Source of the DNA: Aquanectria penicillioides | Lineage: Eukaryota > Ascomycota > Sordariomycetes > Hypocreales > Nectriaceae | Assembly (NCBI GenBank): GCA_003415625.1 | Contig: PYIU01000005.1 | Coordinates: 1,493,001 to 1,557,000 of the forward strand | Direction: 5' to 3' | DNA: 64,000 nt | In this document: positions 22,032 through 31,872 of the stretch, in pieces | Position numbering within the stretch: position 1 is the first letter of the stretch | Layout of the letters: the number at the start of each line of letters is the position of its first letter | Made by a program: the position numbers and the translations under genes | Notes under the pieces: generated by a model | Seen by the model: the letters and a program-made list of their open reading frames with translations, nothing else | What the model was told of the DNA's origin: nothing | Databases searched by the model: none

Positions 22032-22466
22032 ATGCACCCCTTCTCTGTCCTCACGCTCGCCATATTTGTAGCTGGCTACATTACTGCGCGCTGGGATCTC
22101 GTCACTCGCCTCTATGAACTTGCCATTTTTGCCTGGGAAAACGGAGTTGTTGTGCGTTTGGCCCCTCCCCCCCCGGTTCCGCAATCAGTTGGCCTGCCAT
22201 TGAGCTCTTGAACTGACCATGTGTCTCCACGGCCTAGGCGCGCGCGGCAAAGGCCTTTGCTGGATTAACACTTGTTTTTCTCGCTATCTTTACCCCGACC
22301 GTTCTGCTCACACTGAAGGAGACTCATCTGGTACGCATGCGCCTCGCCCCCCGCCTATTTTGTCGTCATGGGTTTAGCTCAGGACTGACCGCCAACCTAG
22401 CATCCACGAACGCCTAGAGTAAGCGTCTCTGCGCGAGAGCAACTGCGGCGGCGGGGTTCCTTTTAA
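22032..22466 (+). CDS. Small hydrophobic protein, probably membrane-anchored, function unknown
   Basis: Three exons (22032-22151, 22238-22330, 22401-22466) give 92 aa. The N-terminus MHPFSVLTLAIFVAGYITA is a membrane segment or signal anchor, followed by RWDLVTRLYELAIFAWENGVV. The second exon (ARAAKAFAGLTLVFLAIFTPTVLLTL) is a second hydrophobic helix. The tail is basic and Ser-rich, ending LRRRGSF. The introns have donors GTGCGT and GTACGC and CTAG acceptors. If the second intron is kept, the protein would instead end at 22417. I do not know the family; the pattern is that of a conserved small two-helix membrane protein. Its stop is only 54 bp before the proposed GPI1 start, on the same strand. 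Coding status rests on splice signals and composition and is moderately sure. Confidence 0.6.
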
Positions 22467-22520
22467 GTGCGAGTTTTTGATACGAAATCGTTGCTTGTCA
22501 TGATAGAGCATGATGGATTA

Positions 22521-24831
22521 ATGAGAGTGTTCTGGCCGACAGACATTCGCAAGTCTGATCGTCCTGGGGTTGTGGTGGGGTGGCGGAACTCGACTCTCGA
22601 TGTTTTCGTCGTCGCCATCTTGGAAGATGTTGATGTTGGTTAAGCGATCCCTTTGCATCTCTTCTTCTGCTAACTGTTTCTAGCCTCGCAACGCAGAATT
22701 TCACCTTAAATCCGGCACCTTCTTTCGCAGCGAACCCCACCCTCCCAATCGAATATACGAAATGTGCGGTCACTCCTCGATGCATGTCCTTGGCCTTTCG
22801 AACGTCGCCGACCCCAGCACTGCCGATCCATCCTGGTTCTGTGCGACCACTAGTCCAAATCTTCGAGTACCAAGGATTACATGCGCCAAGGCAGCTAGTG
22901 TCCAACTTATCCTCTATGATCGGCCCCGACCACAGGGGATGCAGTATATTTCTCTTGATCCTATCGCGCTTGCTCTTGGGCACGATGGCTCCTTTCTAGG
23001 TGTCTCTCGGGCCCCAGAAGGTGAAGAGGAGCTTCATGAAAGGGAGATGAAGGAAGAGAAGCGCAAGTTGGTGGAAAAACTGAAACACCACACCATCTTC
23101 AAACGAGTTCCGTCTGCTCGAGATAAAGCCCTTCCGAAAATCGTCAACCAAGTCAACTGGTCATGGGAGCTGGAGCAAACGTTACAGAAAAATGTTGGGA
23201 GGATCGGAACTAGGCCTCGACGAAGCCTTAGTGTATCCGAGAGGGTTGTCGAGTCCGCCACAACTATGAGAAACTATGTGATTTTACAGTTGTGGACGTG
23301 GTTTACTTTGTATCTCCTTCCGATCCTGCGAAAGGCATTCATCCTCTTGCTAATGGGCCACCGCATGATGGCTGAACTTTTGCTCCTTTTCCTTGAGTTC
23401 AGGGCTAAACCTGGTTATGCTGCTCTCAAGGACATTTCAGCAACGGCACAGCAAATCGAAATACGCCTACAGCAATTCTGCTATTGGCCTATGCAATACC
23501 TTACGCTGCGCCAGCGCAAGAGCAACTGGGCGAGTGTTACAACCAGTCACCCCGACTACATTCGCTTCTACAACAGCTTGTGGCTTGTCGCCAACGACGT
23601 CATTATCGGCATTGCTCTAGGCTCGTACATCATTGAGAATGCAGATTGGGTAGCCGATAAGATCAGCGATTTGCTTCGAACCTACACCGTCGAGGCGTTA
23701 CAGAGAAGCATTTCGTGGCTTATGGGTTGGCCTGCTGGTCTCAAGCTCAATGGCGAATTGGCCGCCTTTTTGGGTGACCTATTCCTTTGGGTGATTGACT
23801 ACTGGTCAAGTAAGTGTCTAGTAGTTTTGGTTCCCAAGTATTTACTAACAAACGCAATTAGGTTGCATTGAGACCTTGACACCAGCCCTCCCCAAGATGG
23901 TCTGGTTCATTGGCTTTTCGGCTTTTGCTGGTGCAAGCATGCCTATTGCCATGTTTTCAGACATGCTGTCGGCGCTGACGATCCACATCTACTCCTTCTA
24001 CCTTGCCTCAGGTCGCATCTACCATTGGCAGCTCACCATCCTCCAATCCCTCTTCCACCTCTTTCGCGGAAAGAAACACAATATTCTTCGCAACCGTATA
24101 GATTCATGTGACTACGACCTTGATCAGCTTCTTGTTGGCACAATCCTCTTCACTTTGCTGTTTTTTCTTCTTCCCACTGTTGCCGTCTTCTATCTCAACT
24201 TTGCAATTGCGAGGATGGTCATTATCTCATTGAAGGCCGGTTTTGATACCCTTCTATCTTGCTTGAATCACTTCCCGTTGTTTGCGCTTATGCTGAGAAT
24301 CAAAGATACACGGAGATTGCCTGGTAGGACGGCTTACATCCAAACAGAGTCGCCCAGCTAACGCATTTTAGGTGGCATCCGGTTTGAGCTTCGAGACACC
24401 CACGTTCATAGACAAAATGGCCCTAATATTCCTAATGAGCCGCCAACCTCGGTGATATATCTCAAGGTCAGTGGTCCGATTGGCAGCACATATCCTCCTC
24501 ATGCTAATAGTATTCATAATAGTCAATCCCATTGACCTTTCGAGTCATGTTCCACCAATACTTCCAAATGGCCAACCGCATCAAGAAACACTACCTGTCA
24601 CCAAAAGTGTTTTTCTGCCTATTAACGGGCAAGTTTGTTCCGCCTATTAATCGAAAGAACTTGTACAGCTTGCAGTACAGCATGTTACCAGCGAGAAGAG
24701 CGACGATATGGGAGATGTGGCGGGCACTGAATACGGAGCCAAAGCCCGTAAAGCGATTCCCAATGCCCTACATTCCGCCACTACCAAACGGAGGGCGGCG
24801 AGCGGCCTCTGGTGTAGGAAGGTCTAGATAG
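22521..24831 (+). CDS. GPI1: GPI N-acetylglucosaminyltransferase complex subunit Gpi1 (PIG-Q)
   Basis: Gpi1 is an ER membrane subunit of the complex that adds GlcNAc to phosphatidylinositol, the first step of GPI-anchor synthesis. Five exons: 22521-about 22634, 22684-23809, 23862-24323, 24372-24466 and 24523-24831, about 701 aa. The N-terminus reads MRVFWPTDIRKSDRPGVVVGW, typical of fungal Gpi1. Exon 2 contains VQLILYDRPRPQGMQYISLDP and a charged segment, then membrane helices (WTWFTLYLLPILRKAFILLL). The conserved core follows: FYNSLWLVANDVIIG, LMGWPAGLKLN, then ETLTPALPKMVWFIGFSAF and HIYSFYLASGRIYHWQL. The C-terminal exon has RVMFHQYFQMANRIKKHYLSP. The exact end of exon 1 is uncertain, with donors at 22629 and 22635 both in phase. 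The introns carry CTAAC-type branch sites. Confidence 0.92.
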
Positions 24832-27091
24832 AGCTGATAGAATTGGTTAATGATTATTTTAATTGATAATTATAGTAAACACTCGTATATTTTCTCTTTC
24901 AGCAGTCCCCTACAGTCCTGATATATTTGGGGTTGGTTTGAAGTGCGTGCTTATCACAAGATGTGTTTAAGTTGACCCAGCATTTCCTGCCTCATGCTAC
25001 AAAGGCTTCAAATGCGCAGTATGTCGACTTCTATTGAGGAGACAGTCTGAAAAGAAAAGATTCGATTCATTATGTCGATAATATAGGGGCTAAATGATGC
25101 CAGCATTGTTCAAGGCACAGGCCCACCCAGGGGTCAAAAGTGAACAAGTGAGATGGGAGGCAAGGTGAGAGCAAACTCAACAGCAACTGGCACTATACAC
25201 TCACCAGCTGTAAACAACAGGCCAAAATTTTCTTGCCTCTTCTTCCTGCCCTTTTCTACCTTACCTATCTTCACATCACAGGAAAGTAATCGAACTTCGT
25301 CAGAACCGAAGCCACGCTTTCAAACTCTTGTAAGATGGGATCTGTACGGGCCAGGGTTCCCATCAACAAGACACCCATCGCAACACGCCTTCTCGGCAGA
25401 GCACATCCGGCCTCTCAACATCGGGTTGTCAAGGCTTACAGGTTAACTTGGAATGTCATGGGTGTCGTAGCCAAGGTGGGCTGCCTCCCCATGCACGTTC
25501 AACTGTTGTGCAAAGTCCTGACTAGGGCACCGCCTCAGGGTTTTATCGACTCGTTTACCACATTGCGATTTTCCACTAGAGCTCTCAGAGCGGCTGACCT
25601 GGCAATACTTGAAGCACAATGCTATGAGTCTCGTCCTTGCTTACGTCCTCGCCCTCTTTCTATCCCGACAATCATTTTGACCTCACCGAATGGCAACGTG
25701 ACGATGATTGACGTCGACAACATTCCACTTGGAGAAGGATCGAACTAGCACCGGAGATCAAAGCCAAGTACGAACGATGGAGGTCACAAAACTTTCTGAG
25801 TCCCTTGTATTCTGCGGGTATAACTAGGAATCGGCAGAGGAAGAACGCGGTTCGAAGGCGTGCGACCAAGGCGAGACGACGTTGGGACAGGCAGCAGAAA
25901 AGAGGAGGCAGTCGAAAGGGAGAAGTGGCGAATCGACACCACAAGTGCTTAATGTAACTTCATCAAGGGTACCGAACCGATGTGGAATCACGAAGGAGAT
26001 GTGATACAAAAGTGCTATGGTGATGCCTGCCGGCTGTTAGTAACAGCAAATCTCCAGGACTTTGGTGGAATAAGTTGGGGCAAAATATGCTGGATGTCGG
26101 TTGCGATTATCGGATTTAGATCTTGAGAATACGAAAATACTACGGAGTAGGTGCAAAGGAACCGCAACCACATAGACTTAATAAGCCGAGAAGACCAGAA
26201 AAGCAAAAACCAGCGAGCTTCAACCCACCCTAGGCATTCACTGAGTAGGTATCCCATGCGGACTAGGCTTCGACTCCAAGAATCGTCGTCATTGGGCAAG
26301 CCAAGCGATCAGCGACCATGTGACATGTTCTCAATCTGATGATGATCACGATATCCAATTTCGAAGAGCGCGCTGCTAGACGACGCTCAAGGGCGTCTCA
26401 TCCAGTACCGAGAGAGACTGATTACCGAACCGGGCAGCTCCCTCCCTGACGTCTCCGCGTCCCCGGCTCGGTCCACGGGCGAGGACGTGGTTGGCACGGT
26501 GGGTTGAAATGCATCGAGACGCGGCAGCCGCACTGCGAATTGACAGCCGAGACGGACCAGGCAGGCAAGGCTTGTCGAGCGCGCAAGGGTGAGAGGGAAG
26601 AGGAGTCAATGCCGTCCTCGGTCCAGCACGACGTAGCTATCCGTACATAGCAGAGCTGGAGCTTGGCGGCCCCAACGATTTTCTGTTTGGATTCTGCCAT
26701 TGACAAAAGCTACGCCCGTCTTTCCTTTGTCAACCTGGCCCAATGGCGCAGAAAGCCCACTCACACTCGTACCCGAGACACCTTGCCATTGAAATCGAGA
26801 CAGCGCCCGCCGCCCGCATCCCCAGATTTTCCCAGAAGCTGTCACCCCGCAATGCCGTAGCCCAATCTCCAATTCCGCCCTCCATCAGCGCTCCCCCGCG
26901 CTGCATGGCGTCGATCACCCAGTAACCTCGCAGACAGGCGCACACCGGCGTTGGCGCTACGACTGTGCTAACCTTGACCGAGCCATCCGGGGATCGATGT
27001 GTTGGAATGGATGGTTGCTATTTGGGATGGCTTGGCTGGAGGGGGTGAGAGGAGAAAGGGCCCAACAAGAGAGATGGGGGAGAGAAAGTGT

Positions 27092-27644
27092 GAGCGAGCG
27101 AGCGAGCGAGCGAGTGAGGGAGGGAGAGGAGTGGGCGAGTATTGCCAGAGATGGCCATGGTCAACCTCGTGCGCATGTGCACAGGCGCGCAAAGCCCAAA
27201 GAGTCGATACCCGTTCCGGCTGGTCTCGCTCTCTCGCTCTATCCCTCTCTGTGTGTAATTGAACCTCACTTCCGATAACCACCCTCGCAACGAGCCTCCA
27301 AGCCTCTTTCAATCGGCCCATGACAAGAAAAAGTTCCGGATCAGCTCCCTCGTGCGCAAGGGCTGGGAGTCTGGGACCTTCCTCGGCCTATCTCAGCCCT
27401 TGCCTGCTTCTCGACATGGTAGGTTGCAGTAAACCCAAGAGCAAGGCGTTTCTCTTTCTGCTGTGGGACATTAACAGGACATGGGATATATGGCAGCATG
27501 GGGCCTCAAAGGGCCTGTCTGTCTGTCTGTCTGCCACTCTACCTGCCTGCCTGCCTGCCTGCCTGCCAGTCTGCGGAGAGAAAGGCACATAGGGGAAAAG
27601 AAGGGGGGCCGTCAATGGATGGGCATGGGCATGGGCATGGGCAT
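27092..27644. repeat. Cluster of tetra- and hexanucleotide microsatellites
   Basis: Four short tandem arrays lie within 550 bp: (GAGC)n at about 27092-27114, (CTGT)n at 27515-27533, (CTGC)n at 27542-27567 and (GGGCAT)n at 27619-27644. A run of C follows near 27797-27806, and CTCACA-rich sequence lies at 28015-28080. Confidence 0.85.
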
Positions 27645-28770
27645 ATCGAACATTTGGCATGGCATGTCATGGTATGCATCACCCACCAAGACACAAAAAG
27701 GACGGGCCCAGAACGCCGTCTTCTTCTCCACTGACCTTCTCGCGCTGGCTCGAAAAAGTCGTCAGTTGCTTCAACTTGTAGCGATATTCCTTTCCCCCCC
27801 CCCCTCCCGTAAAGTCCGTAGCCATATGGCGTTTGGAGGATTCCGCACCGGAATGAGGTGGTGGTGCCATTGCGCCGTGACAACACCACGCCTGCAGCCC
27901 ATCGTCTCTCATCAGCCCGCCGATGTTAGCCCACATCCACATCTCCACGTTCCGTTCCCACATCGCCTCCAGACCCCATCTTGTCCCACCAAAGGGCCCC
28001 AGACAGAGCTGTCGCACTCACACGCTGACACACATTCTCTCTCACACTCACTCTCAGACTCCCACTCTCTCACACTTGCATCACACCCCCCGTCCACCTG
28101 CCTGAGTGCGAATACAACCATCCATCATCTCGCTCGCAACAGCGGCAGCTCATCCCCAAACCGCCCCTGCTCCGCCGCACCTGGCACCTGGTCCTCCTCC
28201 ACCTTTACGCCGTCTCTCTCTCGCCGTCTCTAGTCCCTCCTCGCCACGCACCCCGGTAGTCATCTCGCGCCTCTTGTTTCGTCCACCGGGGCTCTCTACG
28301 CAACGCCCCATCAGGTGGCATTGACGTCACAGCGATCTGCTCGAGCCACCCCAGCTGCGTGCATTTCAACTGTCGTCCTGTCCGGTGCCCTTGTCGCCGC
28401 CACCGCGGGAAACCAACGAAACAGCTGCCACTGGTCCCACGGGAAGACACTAGGGGAGGGGAACGAGTCGCATTATAACGTCGCCTGTTGCCATCGTCGC
28501 CGTCGCTCCTGCGTTTGGCTCTCTTTCTGATCTTTTTGTGAGTCGAGACTTGTATATGTATCCCATCTGCGTGTATAATCTATACCAAACCTGCGCTTTC
28601 CCTCCATCTCCACCCCTTCACTATCCGATATTCGCACTCTTGACCTCAAATCCAACATCACCATCAAACTTCGACCTCAACCTTGACCTCAATACCATCC
28701 CCGTCCTCTCCTCTCCCCGCTTGTCGCATCCGCCCGTCCATTCATACGTACCGTCCTGCCCGTTGCCCGT

Positions 28771-28778
28771 TATATATA
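28771..28778 (+). promoter_or_regulatory. Candidate TATA box upstream of tubulin cofactor C
   Basis: TATATATA lies about 190 bp before the ATG at 28967, within pyrimidine-rich sequence. It is placed as expected for a core promoter with a short leader. No transcript evidence is available. Confidence 0.4.
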
Positions 28779-28966
28779 CCCTCGCGTTTGAGCTTGCTCT
28801 GGTCTTTGTGACACAATTTGCTCCTGCTGTTGCTGTTGTCATTGCCATTGTGTGTCTTATTGAGCCGTCTGCAACCTGTTCCACCTACACCCTCACCCCT
28901 CGCCTACCAATTATACCCAAAACGAGAGACGAAAAACCACGTACAATCAAAGATTAGCCGTTGACC

Positions 28967-30356
28967 ATGTCCACCATGGAAGCCCAGACTCAAACTCATG
29001 CCCAGTGGTCCGCAGCGCACCCATTCCTCTTCCGCCGAAAGAGCACCATGGATCCCAAGCAGCGGTTCTACAATCACTTTGTCGAGAGCGTGACAGGTAA
29101 GGAAACGGGCGACAACAACAACCTCAATATTTGAACAATGATCTTTTGCTAATATATCCTGTCTCCTCGCTCCAGGTCTCCAAGACCTCGTCGATCAGCT
29201 CCCTTCTGTCGCAAATGTTGGCGGAGAGCGCCAAGAGGCCATTGATCACATCCTCGCAGGCATTGCCAAGCTACAGAACGAAGTGTTCGACGCCGCTGAC
29301 TTTACCCCATCTTATGACCGGAAACAATACTCAGAGGTAATGATTCATTGCACGTAGCTCCTCTTCTATCCATTGTTGAAGCTAACGCTTCCCTGTCCAG
29401 GCCATCAAGGCTCTGCAAGAGAAGCTCAATGATACTATTGCGAAAATCACCCCCAAGTCGCGCTTCCAGTTTCGCCGAACCAACACCCCTCATGTCGATA
29501 TGGGCGCTCCAGAAAACGATCCGCGTCTGAACCCGGGCAGTCTATCTCGCAAGAACACCATGCCCCCTGAGGCCACTCTCCCTGAGGCCCCCAAAGAGGA
29601 CACGCTCAGCGAGTTGCCGACCAAGATCAAGAACTATAACGAAGAGATGGCTCGACCAAGCACCTCGCCACTCCGCAAGCCTAGCTTCTCAGCGGCTAAG
29701 AATATTGGCATCTCAAACCAATCAGGGCTTCACATCATTCTCCCCTCATCCGCAGCCCGAGCAACCGCATCAGGGAGCCTGACTGATCTGAGTGATTGCA
29801 TCGTCGACATGTCCATCCCCACTGTTAGCGGCGGAGCACCATTCCCCGGCTTGGCCATGAAGAACATTAGCAAGAGTTTGATTGTTGCCGGCCGCGTCAA
29901 TGGCCCGGTGCACATCACCGGTGTGTCAGATAGCGTCCTGGTTATCGTGTCAAGGCAGGTCCGAATCCATGAATGCAGCAACGTCGACATCTATCTTCAC
30001 TGCGGCAGCCACCCCATTATCGAAGACTGCACAGGCATGCGCTTTGCACCTCTCCCTGACGCATATGTACGTGTATCCCCTCCCCCCTCCTCCTCATACC
30101 ATTGCCAAGTTGAATTCATCTTTAAGCGAAAACTCGCTAACTGGAAGCGTAGATGACGGAGGCAGAAGAATCCACCGAGAACCAATGGGATCAAGTTGAT
30201 GATTTCAAGTGGCTCAAGGCTGACCACAGCCCCAACTGGGCGGTCCTGCCCGAGGATGAGAGGCTGGGCAATGAGCTGTGGACGAAGGTAGTGCCAGGAC
30301 AGCTCGGCGTCAGTGTCGAAGCAACGCTTAAGAAGCTGGGCATTCCGCGTCGGTGA
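28967..30356 (+). CDS. TBCC: Tubulin-specific chaperone C (tubulin-binding cofactor C)
   Basis: TBCC (yeast Cin2) is a cytosolic factor that acts with cofactors D and E and stimulates GTP hydrolysis on beta-tubulin to release the folded alpha/beta dimer. Four exons (28967-29096, 29176-29336, 29401-30066, 30153-30356) give 386 aa. The N-terminal helical part (AAHPFLFRRKSTMDPKQRFYNHF, then LQDLVDQLPSV) matches the TBCC spectrin-like domain. A Ser/Pro-rich linker follows. The C-terminal C-CAP/cofactor C beta-helix reads NGPVHITGVSDSVLVIVSRQ, VRIHECSNVDIYLHC and HPIIEDCTGMRFAPLP. The Gln-Val-Arg region (SRQVRIHEC) contains the arginine expected for the GTPase-activating finger. The last exon (DFKWLKADHSPNWAVLPEDE) is the family tail. 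It converges on MED9. Confidence 0.93.
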
Positions 30357-30646
30357 CCGGTGTCTGATCGCTTTTCATTGCAACTGTACTTTTGTCGGTT
30401 CTAGGAATGTGGTGTTCGGGACGGCAACTTTTCGACAGCCAAGCGAGATAGAATGACACCCCCCAAACTTTTGATGATTATGTTCAAAGTTCAAATATGA
30501 CTCCACGACGCCCTGTTTGATGCCTGCGGCGCTTTTCCTAGCTGCCGGGAATACCCATGCCTATCAGTGCCCACACAAACGCCAGTGCCATCGTTCCCCC
30601 CTGGACCATAGATAGAGGGAGAGATCCGTGCCGAAAACTCAGCCTC

Positions 30647-31075
30647 TTACGATTCCATCTTGTCTCCTCCCGCCGCCTCATCTTTGCCTTCCTTGCCAGC
30701 CGCCTCGTCCCGCAACCTCTGCAACAGGGCCCGCTGCTTCTGGATGCGCGATTCCAAGTCCTTGATCTCCTCATTCTGCTCGGCAATGCTGCGGTCCATG
30801 TCCGGAAGCGCGCGCACCTGCACCCGGGCGCGTTGCAACTTGTGCTTGAGGCCGTCGGTGGCGCCGGGCACCTCCTTGAAGGAGAGGGTCGGCCCGCCTG
30901 GGGCACCCGCGCCGCCGCCGGGGGCGGGCTCTGTCGTTATGCCCGAGGAGGACTGGATGCCGGCGCGGACCTTGGCGAGGACGAGGGAAAGCTCGGAGAG
31001 GGCGTCGAGGGTGTCGGGGGAGAAGCTGGGAGGGAGGGCCAGCGGGTGGGCTGGGGCGGTGGTGGACGACGCCAT
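30647..31075 (-). CDS. MED9: Mediator complex subunit 9
   Basis: One exon encodes 142 aa. Med9 (yeast Cse2) belongs to the middle module of Mediator, the bridge between activators and RNA polymerase II. Residues 14-38 (FSPDTLDALSELSLVLAKVRAGI) form the first helix of the family. After a Gly/Pro-rich loop comes a long coiled coil, DGLKHKLQRARVQVRALPDM, then DRSIAEQNEEIKDLESRI and QKQRALLQRLRDE. This is the arrangement seen in fungal Med9. The start at 31075 (GGCGTCGTC-rich MASSTTAP) was chosen because the in-frame extension up to 31300 looks like leader sequence. The C-terminal 15 residues are Gly/Lys/Glu-rich and disordered. It is divergent from phosphoglycerate mutase. Confidence 0.88.
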   Translation of the reverse strand: MASSTTAPAHPLALPPSFSPDTLDALSELSLVLAKVRAGIQSSSGITTEPAPGGGAGAPGGPTLSFKEVPGATDGLKHKLQRARVQVRALPDMDRSIAEQNEEIKDLESRIQKQRALLQRLRDEAAGKEGKDEAAGGDKMES

Positions 31076-31872
31076 TATAATCGTAAGAGTCTTTTCCTGG
31101 CCACAACCACTTCGCTCTGTAACCTCGGTTTTATTTGTGTATCTTATTCTTTCGTCCCAAGGGCCGGCAGGATGGGGATAGCGGAGCAGCAAGCGAGCCT
31201 CCGAAGCCGGGCAGCGAGCGAGTGGACTCGATCGAGTTCGTCTTTGAGAGAGGGATAGAGATGGCGTGAAGCAGATAGACGCGGGTTTGCTCGTATCCAA
31301 AGGCCCAGCACGTGTAACGAATGGTTAGGCCAGGTTCAAAAGGGGACGGGGCCCGGGGAAAGCAGCCGGGCGGAGGGGTCGTCAGCCTTGCATACACCTG
31401 CGTTCTGGCTCCGTAATGTTATCGAAGATGACGGGCGGGAAAAATTGGTCGAGATCGATTGGGCCGGTGGGCCGTTGTTGGGTGGACGGTGCGTGCGACG
31501 GAGAACTCGGTGAGCGCCACGGCCACCCCAGATTGTCAGTGTCCCTACTGTGTGGGCACTGTTGTCGTACTATGGTCTGACCTTGCCCACTATGGCGACT
31601 CCATCGAATTCGGCCCTACTCGCACAGTGCCAACTACGCAATCCCCAAACCTCCTGATAGCAACAGCTATCAGGCGATGACATAACCCCCACCGTATCTA
31701 ACGTGTTTCTATGTGAAATCGTTCGTCTTGTCAGGCCCCATCAAATCACGCATTGTTTCCCTTCACTAACACCCTCAAGTTGACCCTTTTCCTCTCTTCT
31801 TTCCCTTCTCTTTCTTTTTCTTTCTCCTCAACATTGTTCACTTCCACGAGAAAGAAAATCAATATTGCCACC
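31076..31872. promoter_or_regulatory. Divergent promoter of MED9 and phosphoglycerate mutase
   Basis: An 800-bp spacer. On the mutase side a strong CT-rich tract (31790-31850, ctcttctttcccttctctttc) lies just before the ATG, as in many highly expressed fungal glycolytic genes. No coding frame is supported. Confidence 0.5.

Larger units (their letters stand above)
24832..28966. other. 4.1-kb spacer without a supported gene
   Basis: No family-like frame was found. The first part (24840-26350) is A+T-rich in places. It contains one curious stretch, 25712-25957, with 81 open codons of Lys/Arg-rich sequence lacking a start codon and preceded by a TGA. From 26400 on the sequence becomes G+C- and pyrimidine-rich with several microsatellites. 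From about 28500 it is probably the promoter and leader of the tubulin cofactor C gene. A non-coding RNA or a very short gene cannot be excluded. Confidence 0.5.

Noticed and set aside
21539..22063. 174-codon minus-strand frame
   Set aside because: Overlaps the start of the small membrane-protein gene on the other strand and shows no protein-like pattern.
27481..28233. 250-codon plus-strand frame
   Set aside because: Made largely of translated microsatellites and His/Ser/Pro low-complexity sequence.
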